Positions 9,039 through 17,050 of a DNA stretch of 64,000 nt are shown in pieces; the stretch's first letter is position 1, and the number at the start of each line of letters is the position of its first letter. The stretch comes from Lentzea albida (GTDB lineage Bacteria > Actinomycetota > Actinomycetes > Mycobacteriales > Pseudonocardiaceae), in NCBI RefSeq assembly GCF_900111005.1, contig NZ_FOFV01000019.1:1-64000 (forward strand), in the 5' to 3' direction. The position numbers were made by a program, and so were the translations under genes. The notes under the pieces were generated by a model that ran no database searches, was not told where the DNA came from, and saw only the letters and a list, made by a program, of their open reading frames with translations.

Positions 9039-9746
9039 TCAGGTCACCTTCTCGACCTGGGCCCGCTGGACCACAGTCTCACCGGGCTCCCCGACCAGGT
9101 CGAAGGCCGCGCTGTTCAGCACGACGCAGCCCGACCCGACGCCGACGACCTGCACGATCGTCTGCTTCCCGTTGTCCAGGTTGGTGACGCGCACCGAGGT
9201 CCCCACCGGGAGCTGGGACGAGAACGCTCCCGGTGCCCCGCCGACGGCCGACAACCCGACGGTCGCGCCGTCGCAGACGACCTGACCGACGGTCCCGGAC
9301 GGCCGGATGCGGGAAACCGGGCTGCGGGTGGTGGCCGTGGGTGCCGGTGCGTTGCCGACGATCTCCACCCGGATGCCGCGCGGAACGCCGCCCGCCACGC
9401 CTCCCGCGGTCTCGGCCGACCGCAGCGAGTCGAGCGCGGCGGTGTTCAGCACCGCGCACCCGGCCGAGGTCCCGATGACCTGCACGGTGATCGCCCGGTT
9501 GTTCTCGGGGTTGGTGAGCCGCACGAGCGTTCCTGCGGGGAACCGGTCGGAGTAGACACCCGCCGGGCCCTTGGCGTTCGCCGCCTTCACCTGCTGCCCG
9601 TCGCACACCTCTTTGCCCGCCGGTCCCGACTGCCCCGTGGGAGCACCGGATCCCGCGACGGCGAAGGCCGCACCCCCGATGGCCACGACGACCGAGAAGA
9701 CCCCGGCCCCCGCGATCCACCCCTTCGACCAGCGCATGCGCAACAC
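9039..9746 (-). CDS. secreted protein with two double-psi beta-barrel-like repeats
   Basis: 235 aa. An N-terminal hydrophobic segment (~10-33) acts as signal peptide or anchor. Two homologous modules follow (~46-115 and ~155-225). Each begins VCDG, contains a PAGT/PVGT-S/L-V-R-V/L-TN motif, then V-Q-V-I/V-G-x-x-x-G-C-x-V-LN and ends A-A-L/F-D. This is the core of RlpA/expansin-like double-psi barrels, yet I do not see the RlpA catalytic Asp arrangement, so carbohydrate binding is more likely than cleavage. GAAGGG lies 4 nt before the GTG at 9746; an in-frame ATG at 9737 is the alternative. It lies 43 bp downstream of the NACHT gene on the same strand and may share its transcript. Confidence 0.7.
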   Translation of the reverse strand: MLRMRWSKGWIAGAGVFSVVVAIGGAAFAVAGSGAPTGQSGPAGKEVCDGQQVKAANAKGPAGVYSDRFPAGTLVRLTNPENNRAITVQVIGTSAGCAVLNTAALDSLRSAETAGGVAGGVPRGIRVEIVGNAPAPTATTRSPVSRIRPSGTVGQVVCDGATVGLSAVGGAPGAFSSQLPVGTSVRVTNLDNGKQTIVQVVGVGSGCVVLNSAAFDLVGEPGETVVQRAQVEKVT

Positions 9747-9789
9747 CCGACCCTTCTGCCAGGCCGTACGGCCCGCAGATCAGGAAGGT

Positions 9790-11820
9790 TCAACGACGCG
9801 TGGCGCGCAGCAACGCCGTCGGGTCGCACGACGCGAGGTGGTCGCGCAGGGCGACGTGTGCGAAGCGGTACTCGCCGTCGACGCGGGTGAGCAGCAGGCG
9901 GTCCTGTGCGAGGTGGAGCAAAGCCTTGCGGCGGAAGGACAACTCGCCCAGCGACAGGGGCCGCGTGACACCTTCGGCGGCGACTTCGGCGAGTGCGTCG
10001 AACGGCCAGACGTAGTCGCGTGACGCAGTCGGGGTCACCAGCAACCCGAGCGCCACTCCCAGTGCGGTTCCCCAGGATCCGAGCGCGCCGATCCCGCCCA
10101 GCAGACCGACCGCGCCGAGCACCGGGACAGCGGGCTGGATCCACCACGGACGTCCCAGCCGCATGCGTTCCTGTTGCGCCGGAAGCACCGTGCGCCACAC
10201 ACGTCCCACCGCCGCAGCGAAAATCCCGCCCGCCACGCCGGCGGAGAAGCCGACGCCCATGCCCGCCAGCACGACGTAGGGCCCGGTCCAGATCATCGCG
10301 ATGGCGGGCGCGGCGGCGATCAGCACCGCCCACGGCATGGGTGCCTCACCGGGTATGAACCCCAACGCCAAGAAGAACGACGCCACCACCACGAACACGT
10401 ACGCCACGACGTACGGCCACGGCGTGCCGATGCCTCCGAGCCAGAGACCGACGAGGCCGACCAGCAACCCTCCGAACACGCCGGCGAGAAACCCCAGCGT
10501 GGCGGTGATGATGCCGTGCGCACGTCCAGGCGGATGGAAGACATGCGGCAGTTTGTTCACGAGGACGAGCAAAGAAGATGCAGCGACTACGAACGTCAGA
10601 GCGGGCCACAAGCCGAGGCGCAGCCCGGTCATGAACGCCACGGCACACACACCACCGGCGTATGCGGCGGGCACCGCGCGCACGAACAGCAGCCACAACG
10701 GACGCGTCGGCAGCAGCGGAAGCCACGCACGGCGGTGGGGCATGTGCACGGGTGCGCCGAGGTCGGGACGTCCCAACCGCGCGAGGAACTTCAACGCGCG
10801 AATGGTGGGCCCTGCGCCGCGTTGCCCGGACAGCCTCGTCACCACGAACGAGCCAACGAAGTCGGTGCCGATGGTGTCGACCTGCTTGTCCAGGTGCGTC
10901 AGCGCCAGCAGGTTCAGCGCCAGCGGTGAGTCGAGCCGCTCCCAGATCTCCGGGGTGAGGGCGGCCTCCAGGCTGTCGAGCCGGGGGCTGACCGAGGCGA
11001 TGTACTCGAGGACCTGCCCCCGCGACAACGGTTCCACGCACACCGACGGGAGGTTCTCGATCGGTCCTGTCGAACAGACGACCGAGGCGAACGGCGCGAG
11101 TTCGGACTCGCAGTGCGCGCGGTCGACGCGGGGCACCTCGTCGAGGCCGTCGATGAGCACCGCGATCCGCTCCCGGCGCAGCCAGATCGTGCCGGCCGAG
11201 CGACTGATGCCGTACCGGCGGTTCATCTCCCGCAGCAGCCAGGCGGTGAACTCCGTGGGCTTGCGCGTGCCGTACGCACGCCACGTCGCCAGGTCCACGA
11301 CGACGGGGATCGGTGCCTCGGGGTCGTTGCGCGCACGTTCGACCAACGTCAGGCACAGCTCGCGCAGCAACGTCGACCGCCCACTGCCGACGGGACCCAC
11401 CAGGACCATGCTGTGGCCGAGGCGGTCGTAGACGTCCGCCAGGTCGGTCGTGGAGATCTCCTCGCCGTCGACCCGCACGGCGAGCTTCGGCTGCCGCAGG
11501 ACACCGAGCTTGATCTGCGTCTGGGCCGCGAGCGAAGCGCTGAGCAGGGCTTTCACCCGCGCTTCGACGCGGGAGAGTGCGGCACTGCGGTTGCTGGTCT
11601 CGTGGCCGCGCAGGCGCTCCCACAGAGCGAGACCGATCGCGACGAGCACCATCACGCCGACCGCGGGCCACAGCCACCGGCCGAACTCGCCGAAGAACCC
11701 CGGCAGTGCTCCGCCGGTGCTCACGCTGATGGCCGCCGGGAGCAGGAGAACGACGGTGACCAGGCACAACGCGGCCAATGCCGTCAGCCGTGCCGCTCTT
11801 GTCACCCCGCTCGGATCCAC
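9790..11820 (-). CDS. membrane-embedded NACHT-domain NTPase with altered Walker A
   Basis: 676 aa. Two N-terminal membrane helices (~12-34, ~49-70), a coiled linker, then a NACHT NTPase (~138-310) with P-loop GPVGSGRST (Arg where Lys is expected) and Walker B VLIDGLDE. A block of six to eight hydrophobic segments (~378-600) follows, and the C-terminus has the Y-R-F-x-H-x-x-L-R-D-H-L-A motif that usually ends NACHT modules. The membrane block is thus inserted between NTPase and terminal motif. NACHT proteins are signal-activated switches; some bacterial ones are antiphage, others regulatory. GGAGG sits 5 nt before the GTG at 11820, preferred over the GTG at 11826 which overlaps that SD. Confidence 0.8.
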   Translation of the reverse strand: MDPSGVTRAARLTALAALCLVTVVLLLPAAISVSTGGALPGFFGEFGRWLWPAVGVMVLVAIGLALWERLRGHETSNRSAALSRVEARVKALLSASLAAQTQIKLGVLRQPKLAVRVDGEEISTTDLADVYDRLGHSMVLVGPVGSGRSTLLRELCLTLVERARNDPEAPIPVVVDLATWRAYGTRKPTEFTAWLLREMNRRYGISRSAGTIWLRRERIAVLIDGLDEVPRVDRAHCESELAPFASVVCSTGPIENLPSVCVEPLSRGQVLEYIASVSPRLDSLEAALTPEIWERLDSPLALNLLALTHLDKQVDTIGTDFVGSFVVTRLSGQRGAGPTIRALKFLARLGRPDLGAPVHMPHRRAWLPLLPTRPLWLLFVRAVPAAYAGGVCAVAFMTGLRLGLWPALTFVVAASSLLVLVNKLPHVFHPPGRAHGIITATLGFLAGVFGGLLVGLVGLWLGGIGTPWPYVVAYVFVVVASFFLALGFIPGEAPMPWAVLIAAAPAIAMIWTGPYVVLAGMGVGFSAGVAGGIFAAAVGRVWRTVLPAQQERMRLGRPWWIQPAVPVLGAVGLLGGIGALGSWGTALGVALGLLVTPTASRDYVWPFDALAEVAAEGVTRPLSLGELSFRRKALLHLAQDRLLLTRVDGEYRFAHVALRDHLASCDPTALLRATRR

Positions 11821-11828
11821 CTTCACCT

Positions 11829-11873
11829 CCGCGATCCCGGCGAACGACGGTAACCGTGTCGCCGGGATCGCGG
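11829..11873. promoter_or_regulatory. perfect 15-bp hairpin abutting the NACHT gene RBS
   Basis: Arms 11829-11843 and 11859-11873 are perfectly complementary, with a 15-nt loop that itself contains ACGGT-A-ACCGT. In the minus-strand transcript the 3' arm runs into the SD (its last two G's are the first bases of GGAGG). No T-tract follows on either strand, so it looks more like a translational or RNA-stability element than an intrinsic terminator. Confidence 0.6.
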
Positions 11874-11953
11874 TAGTGAATCCGATCAGGCTTAACTCAC
11901 ACGCGAACCAGTCGCCTGTGCCGCCTCAGGAGCCCACTCGCAGTGGGTCTCCG

Positions 11954-12145
11954 TCACTGCTGCTGACCGCCGAAGTTGCGGAGGCCTTCCTTGAGCTTGT
12001 CCTCGCCCTGGTCGATGTGCTCGGTGTGCTTGCCGCCGGTCTTGTCGTCGGCGAACTGCCCGGCACGCTCGACGCCCTGGTCGACCTTGTCGCCGTGCTC
12101 GCCGATCAGGTCCTTCGCCTTGTTCTTCAACTCGTCGAATCCCAT
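11954..12145 (-). CDS. MT0933-family (Rv0909-like) antitoxin-like protein
   Basis: 63 aa, highly charged, no Cys, predicted helical: M-G-F-D-E-L-K-N-K-A-K-D-L-I start, then G-D-K-V-D-Q-G-V-E and D-D-K-T-G-G-K. This pattern matches the actinobacterial MT0933_antitox family named after Rv0909, which was proposed to pair with an SRPBCC toxin (Rv0910). No SRPBCC gene is adjacent, so this copy is an orphan. Many actinomycete homologues are also solitary and abundant, so a stress or CsbD-like role is an alternative. AGGGAGG lies 10 nt before the ATG inside a hairpin loop. Confidence 0.75.
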   Translation of the reverse strand: MGFDELKNKAKDLIGEHGDKVDQGVERAGQFADDKTGGKHTEHIDQGEDKLKEGLRNFGGQQQ

Positions 12146-12146
12146 G

Positions 12147-12169
12147 ACTGCATTACCTCCCTATGCAGT
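12147..12169 (-). promoter_or_regulatory. hairpin displaying the SD of the antitoxin-like gene in its loop
   Basis: ACTGCAT (12147-12153) and ATGCAGT (12163-12169) form a 7-bp stem around a 9-nt loop whose mRNA sense reads AGGGAGGTA, the SD. The stem ends one nucleotide before the ATG at 12145. It could be a protein- or RNA-binding site, or a temperature-sensitive start region. Confidence 0.55.
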
Positions 12170-12294
12170 TCGGGTACCCGGTCCCGGATCCGGCACACGT
12201 CGCTTGATCGAGTGAAGCGTCGCCGGCGGGCCCGCCCTCCACAGTGATCCGTTAAGGCTTGCCGGGCCGTCACCGGCTCCACTAGGAAACGCGC

Positions 12295-12990
12295 ATGAGG
12301 CGAATCGCAGCTGGACTGGCCGTGGCGGCGCTGGCCGTTGGTTTCATCACGACGGGCACGGCGTCCGCGGACACGCAGACGGCCCGGCCCGACTGCGGTT
12401 ACACCGCGACCCCGGAGGAGCCGGCCGCGCGACCCGTGTCGATCCCGCGCGACCCGTGGTTCACCAAAGGCAAGGTCCTGGTCAAGGTGAAGACCAACCA
12501 GGGCGACATCCCACTGGTCCTCGACCGCACCAAGGCGGCGTGCACCGCGCACAGCTTCATCCACCTGGCGCACCGGGGGTTCTACAACCAGACCGAGTGC
12601 CACCGGCTCACCGCGTACCCGACGCTGAAGGTGCTGCAGTGCGGCGACCCGTCGAACACCGGTGAAGGCGGCCCCGGCTACCGGTACAAGGACGAGCTGC
12701 CGACGGACCTGCAGCCCGCCCCGAACGACCCGACCGGAGTGCGCCGCATCTACCCGCGCGGCACGCTCGCCATGGCCAACGCCGGCCCGGACACGAACGG
12801 CTCCCAGTTCTTCCTGGTGCAGTCCGACTCGATCCTGCGCCCGAACTACACCGTGTTCGGCCAGATCCTGCCCGAGGGCCTGGAGACCCTCGACAAGATC
12901 GCGGCCGGCGGCATCGCGGGGGAGAACCCGCTGGACGGCCGCCCGAACGTCAAGTCCGAGCTCAAGTGGGTGCTGCCGCTCGGGATCTAG
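12295..12990 (+). CDS. secreted cyclophilin-type peptidyl-prolyl cis-trans isomerase
   Basis: 231 aa. A Sec signal peptide (MRRIAAGLAVAALAVGF..., cleavage after TASA near residue 25) precedes a cyclophilin domain. Its motifs include FIHLAHRGFYNQTECHR, G-G-P-G-Y-R-Y-K-D-E, MANAGPDTNGSQFFLV and Y-T-V-F-G-Q-I. It would catalyse proline isomerisation during folding of exported proteins. The active-site Arg/Phe region is partly altered, as is common in secreted actinobacterial members. The start ATG has AGGA 9 nt upstream. Its stop codon shares the palindrome CTAG with the convergent tetR stop. Confidence 0.9.
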   Translation: MRRIAAGLAVAALAVGFITTGTASADTQTARPDCGYTATPEEPAARPVSIPRDPWFTKGKVLVKVKTNQGDIPLVLDRTKAACTAHSFIHLAHRGFYNQTECHRLTAYPTLKVLQCGDPSNTGEGGPGYRYKDELPTDLQPAPNDPTGVRRIYPRGTLAMANAGPDTNGSQFFLVQSDSILRPNYTVFGQILPEGLETLDKIAAGGIAGENPLDGRPNVKSELKWVLPLGI

Positions 12991-13580
12991 CGCGAGGCCC
13001 AGCCCGTGAGCGCGCCGTAGAACGCGTCGGAGAGCCGCCGGACCACCTGCTCGTCAGGCAGTCCGGCGGTTTTCGTGAGGTCGAGGACCTCCCTCGGGTC
13101 GAACAACGCGTCGTGCAGGAACCGCGCGACGTCCAGCAGCGAGTCCGGCAGCCCCAGGTCGGCGAGCACGCCCTTCAACGCCGGGTCCCACGCGTTGCTC
13201 GACAGCGTCGCCATCGTCTCGCCGCCGCGCAGGCGTTCCAGGAAACCGCGCTGCGAGCCGGACCGCACGATCACCGGCCCGTGCACCTTCTGCAGCTTCA
13301 CCCAGCACGCGGCTTGGTGCTCGAACAGGTCCTTGCCCGTCTTGCGAGACCGTTCGCCGTGTTCGACCAACGACGCCATGACCTCTTCGTGATAGGCCAC
13401 CACGAGCGCTTCCACGGACGGGAAATGCCGATACGCCGTCGCCTGTGAAAGCGCCGCCCTGCGTGCGATCGACTGCATCGTCGCCGTTGCTGGTTCAGCC
13501 CGCAGCACGTGCGTCGCGGCATCCAGCAATCGCTTGCGGTTGCGACGCGCGTCACTGCGGCTGTTTGTCTCCTCCGGCAG
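12987..13580 (-). CDS. TetR-family regulator with a CTG start
   Basis: 197 aa if translation begins at CTG 13580. The classic TetR start (basic R-R-N-R-K-R then LLDAATHVL) lies upstream of the first TTG (13529), and no ATG or GTG exists before the in-frame stop at 13632-13634. GGGAGGA sits 5 nt before the CTG. Residues ~18-65 form the HTH (TMQSIARRAALSQATAYRHFPS); the rest is a helical ligand domain of unknown specificity. It may control the convergent cyclophilin or the neighbouring catabolic operon, but no operator was identified. Confidence 0.85.
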   Translation of the reverse strand: MPEETNSRSDARRNRKRLLDAATHVLRAEPATATMQSIARRAALSQATAYRHFPSVEALVVAYHEEVMASLVEHGERSRKTGKDLFEHQAACWVKLQKVHGPVIVRSGSQRGFLERLRGGETMATLSSNAWDPALKGVLADLGLPDSLLDVARFLHDALFDPREVLDLTKTAGLPDEQVVRRLSDAFYGALTGWASR

Positions 13581-13631
13581 AACGTCCTCCCACCCGCGAA
13601 CCCAGTGCGAGCTGAAGGATAGGGCGAACGA

Positions 13632-14792
13632 TCATCGAAATGACTGGATTCCGGTCAACGCGTGGCCGATGGATAGCAGGTGGATGTCGGAAGTGCCCTC
13701 ATAAGTAAGTACGGATTCCAGGTTGTTGGCGTGACGCAGGGGCGAGTACTCGAGCGAGATGCCGTTCGCGCCGAGGATGGTCCGGCTTTCCCGCGCGATC
13801 GCGATGGCCGACTCGACGTTGTTGTACTTGCCGACGCTGATCTGCTCGGGCTTGAGCGTGCCCGCCTCCTTGAGCCTCGCGAGGTGCAACGCCAGCAGCA
13901 TCGAGTTGCTGACCTGCACCGTCATGCTCGCGAGCTTGCGCTGGGTGAGCTGGAACGCGGCGATCGGCTTGTCGAACTGGATGCGCGTACCGGAGTAGTC
14001 GAGAGCCGCCTGCAACGAATCCCTGGCGGCCCCGACAGCGCCGAACACGATCCCGAACCGCGCCTCGTTCAAACACGTGAGCGGTGCGCGCAAGGAAGTC
14101 GCGAGCGGCAGCCGAGCGCTTTCCGGCAGCCGCACGTCCTCCAGCACCAACTCGGAAGTGACGGATGCTCGCATTGACAGCTTCTGCTTGACGTCCCGCG
14201 TCGAGAATCCGGGTGTGCCGCGAGGAACGAGGAATCCTCGAATTCCCTCCTCGGTCCGCGCCCACACCGTCGCCACGTCCGCGAGACCGCCGTTCGTGAT
14301 CCACATCTTGGTGCCGTTCAGCACCCAGTCCGCACCGTCGCGCACGGCCCGCGTGCGCATGCCGGAGGGGTTCGACCCGAAGTCCGGTTCGGTCAGCCCG
14401 AAGCACCCGATCGCCTCACCGGCAGCGAGGCGCGGCAGCCACTCCTGCTTCTGCTCCTCCGACCCGTACTCCCAGATCGAGAACATCGACAGCGACCCCT
14501 GCACCGACACGAAGCTGCGGATGCCGCTGTCCACGGCCTCCAGCTCCAGGCACGCGAGCCCGTACGCGAGCGCCGACGTCCCCGCGCACCCGTAGCCCTG
14601 CAGGTGCATGCCGAGCACACCGAGCTTGCCGAGCTCCCGCGCCAGTTCGCGCGGCAGGACGCCCGCCTCGAACCACGAGGCGACGTGCGGCCGGACGTGA
14701 TCGGTCAGGTAGGCCGCGACCGTCGCCTGGATGTCGCGTTCCTCGTCGCTCAGCAGCGACGGGATGTCCAGCAGCTCCAACGGGTCCTGCAC
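13632..14792 (-). CDS. acyl-CoA dehydrogenase, glutaryl-CoA dehydrogenase-like
   Basis: 386 aa, a full-length FAD acyl-CoA dehydrogenase: helical N-domain, beta middle domain (C-F-G-L-T-E-P-D-F-G-S-N, W-I-T-N-G), helical C-domain with catalytic Glu in YEGTSDIH. This layout and the G-x-x-L-Q-G-Y-G-C-A-G segment resemble glutaryl-CoA dehydrogenase, which oxidatively decarboxylates glutaryl-CoA to crotonyl-CoA. It is the last gene of a five-gene operon; its GTG start is one base after the stop of the CoA-transferase gene (TGA-C-GTG). The neighbours support a C5-dicarboxylate role. Confidence 0.85.
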   Translation of the reverse strand: MQDPLELLDIPSLLSDEERDIQATVAAYLTDHVRPHVASWFEAGVLPRELARELGKLGVLGMHLQGYGCAGTSALAYGLACLELEAVDSGIRSFVSVQGSLSMFSIWEYGSEEQKQEWLPRLAAGEAIGCFGLTEPDFGSNPSGMRTRAVRDGADWVLNGTKMWITNGGLADVATVWARTEEGIRGFLVPRGTPGFSTRDVKQKLSMRASVTSELVLEDVRLPESARLPLATSLRAPLTCLNEARFGIVFGAVGAARDSLQAALDYSGTRIQFDKPIAAFQLTQRKLASMTVQVSNSMLLALHLARLKEAGTLKPEQISVGKYNNVESAIAIARESRTILGANGISLEYSPLRHANNLESVLTYEGTSDIHLLSIGHALTGIQSFR

Positions 14793-14793
14793 G

Positions 14794-15879
14794 TCACTGC
14801 TCCAGCTTCGGCGGGCGCAGCCGGTAGGTGACCGGCGTGCGCGACAGGCGGATGGGGTTCGCGACCAGCGTCATGTCGCCGATCATCGCGGTGGGGTTGA
14901 GGTCCAGCGACTCGGCGAGCGCGAACGCACGGGCGACGTCGTTCACCGGACCGCACGGCACGCCCAGCGGTGTCAGCGTCTCGAACCAGTGCTGCGCAGG
15001 CCTCGTCCGCAACCGCGCCGCGAGCATGTCGAACAGCGCGTCCACGTGCTCCACGCGGACGGAGTTCGTGACGAACCGCTCGTCGGTCGCGAGCTCCGGC
15101 ACGTCCAGCACCGAGCACAACCTCCGGAACTGCCGGTCGTTGCCCACCGCGAGCACGATCGGCTGGTCCGCCGTCGGGAACACCTCGTACGGCGCGATCG
15201 ACGGGTGCCGGTTGCCCATCGGCTTCGGCACCGAACCGGCCAGCGTGAAGCCCGCGCTCTGGTTCACCATGCTCGACAACAGCACCGTCAGCAGGTCGAG
15301 CTCGACGAGCTGCCCCAGCCCCGTCGCCTCCCGGTGCCGCAACGCCGCCAGGATGCCGACGCACGCGTGCAACCCCGTCAGGACGTCGACCAGCGCCACC
15401 CCGGTCTTCACCGGCTCGTACGGCCCCGGCCCGGTCACGCTCATCAACCCGCCCACGGCCTGCACGAGCAGGTCGTAGCCGGGCAGGTCCGCGCCCTTGC
15501 CGGAACCGAACCCGGAGATCGAGCAGTAGACGAGGTCGTCCCGTCCCAGCGACTCGTAGTCGAGTCCGAACTTCTTCATGGTGCCGGGCTTGAAGTTCTC
15601 GACCACGACGTCCGCCCGCGCGATCAGCTCGCGCGCCCGTTCCCGGCCCGCCTCCGTGGACAGGTCGATCTGCACCGACGTCTTGTTCCTGTTGACGGAC
15701 AGGAAGTACGTCGCCTCGTCCTCGTAGTGCGGCGGACCCCACGTGCGGGTCTCGTCGCCCCTGCCGGGCTGCTCGACCTTGACGACCTCGGCACCGAGGT
15801 CGCCCAGCACCATCGTGGCGTACGGCGCCGCCAGCACCCTGCTGAAGTCCGCGATCACCACACCTTCGAGCGAGCTCAT
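14794..15879 (-). CDS. CaiB/BaiF family III CoA-transferase
   Basis: 361 aa. The N-terminus LEGVVIADFSRVLAAPYATM and V-E-N-F-K-P-G-T are diagnostic of class III CoA-transferases; the catalytic Asp lies in GYDLLVQA. Family enzymes move CoA between acids. With a glutaryl-CoA dehydrogenase-like gene directly downstream, succinyl-CoA:glutarate transfer is the best guess. GAGG lies 8 nt before the ATG at 15879. An alternative ATG at 15927 overlaps the upstream stop (ATGA), has AAGGGG before it and would add 16 residues, so coupling is possible from that start. Confidence 0.85.
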   Translation of the reverse strand: MSSLEGVVIADFSRVLAAPYATMVLGDLGAEVVKVEQPGRGDETRTWGPPHYEDEATYFLSVNRNKTSVQIDLSTEAGRERARELIARADVVVENFKPGTMKKFGLDYESLGRDDLVYCSISGFGSGKGADLPGYDLLVQAVGGLMSVTGPGPYEPVKTGVALVDVLTGLHACVGILAALRHREATGLGQLVELDLLTVLLSSMVNQSAGFTLAGSVPKPMGNRHPSIAPYEVFPTADQPIVLAVGNDRQFRRLCSVLDVPELATDERFVTNSVRVEHVDALFDMLAARLRTRPAQHWFETLTPLGVPCGPVNDVARAFALAESLDLNPTAMIGDMTLVANPIRLSRTPVTYRLRPPKLEQ

Positions 15880-15923
15880 GCGTTCCGCCTCTGCTGTTCC
15901 GTCGTGTGCGCCTCCGGGCACGC

Positions 15924-17042
15924 TCATGCGACACGCCCCTTCAGCCTCATCGCGGCCAGCACGCGTTCCTGTGCCAGCTCCCGTGCCGCCACATGTGTTG
16001 TGGTGCCACGGGTTCGCGCCTCGGCGACGACGTTCACCGCGTTCGCTCTCAGCTTCTCCGACACGGCCTCGAGCACCGTCACCGGGTTCACCGGGAACGG
16101 CGAGTACCGCGCGTCCATCCCGAACGCCGCCGCGACCACGCCGCCGGCGTTCGCGATGAAGTCCGGCACGACCGTGATCCCGCGCCGCGCGAGAACCTCC
16201 TGCGCCGCAACGGAAGTGGGCAGGTTCGCGCCCTCGACGACCAGTGCGGTGTCGAGCTCGCCCGCGAGATCCGCGTCGACCACGTCCTGCAGCGCCGCCG
16301 GCACCAGCACGTCGCACGGCACCCTGAGCTCGGCGCCGAGCGGACGGACCTCGCCGTACTCGCACACCGCGAGGTCGCCGGACGAAGCCCTCAGCTCGAG
16401 AAGCCGGGCGACGTCGAGACCACCGGCGTCGACCAGCGCTCCGTGCACCGACGACACGGCGACGACGACAGCACCGAGTTCGGCGAACCGCTTCGCCGCC
16501 GCGGCGCCGACCGCGCCGAACCCTTGTATGGCCACGCGTCTGCCGCGCAGCTCGACCAACTCGTCCGCCACCTCGGCCACGCCGTACCCGGTGACGCCCA
16601 GCTCGTCGTACGGAAGACCGCCGAGTTGAGCCGGTGCGCCCATCATAGCGCCGCGGTCCGACAGTTCGTCCTGGACGATCGCCGCGTCGCGTTCGGTGAG
16701 GCCCATGTCGAGGCCCAGCACGTACTCCCGCGGCACCTCGTTGGAGAGCTTGCGCGCGAACGCCCGCAGCACGGCCTCCTTGTCGGGAGAAGCGGGGTCG
16801 AACGCGATCCCCGCCTTCGCGCCGCCGAAGAACAGGTCGACCCCGGCCCACTTCCACGTCATCACGCGCGCGAGACGGGCGATCTCGGAGACCGTCACGC
16901 GAGGGCTCATCCGCGTGCCGCCCTTGCCCATGCCGCGCGCGGTGTTGTCGATGACGAGCACGCCCTTCATGCCGGTGCGCCGGTCGGACACGCAGACGAC
17001 CTTCTCCGGCCCCCACTCGTCCATGAGCTCCAGAACGTCCAT
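15924..17042 (-). CDS. Glu/Leu/Phe/Val dehydrogenase family amino-acid dehydrogenase
   Basis: 372 aa. The dimerisation and substrate domain carries GMGKGGTRM and the catalytic-lysine motif GGAKAGI; the Rossmann domain has GFGAVG, and PDFIANAGG closes the active site. These enzymes interconvert L-amino acids and 2-oxo acids with NAD(P). At 372 residues it is nearer leucine/phenylalanine dehydrogenases than hexameric glutamate dehydrogenase. In this operon, deamination of 2-aminoadipate to 2-oxoadipate is an attractive hypothesis. GAGG lies 6 nt before the ATG, 8 bp after the preceding stop. Confidence 0.85.
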   Translation of the reverse strand: MDVLELMDEWGPEKVVCVSDRRTGMKGVLVIDNTARGMGKGGTRMSPRVTVSEIARLARVMTWKWAGVDLFFGGAKAGIAFDPASPDKEAVLRAFARKLSNEVPREYVLGLDMGLTERDAAIVQDELSDRGAMMGAPAQLGGLPYDELGVTGYGVAEVADELVELRGRRVAIQGFGAVGAAAAKRFAELGAVVVAVSSVHGALVDAGGLDVARLLELRASSGDLAVCEYGEVRPLGAELRVPCDVLVPAALQDVVDADLAGELDTALVVEGANLPTSVAAQEVLARRGITVVPDFIANAGGVVAAAFGMDARYSPFPVNPVTVLEAVSEKLRANAVNVVAEARTRGTTTHVAARELAQERVLAAMRLKGRVA

Positions 17043-17050
17043 CGCTGTCC

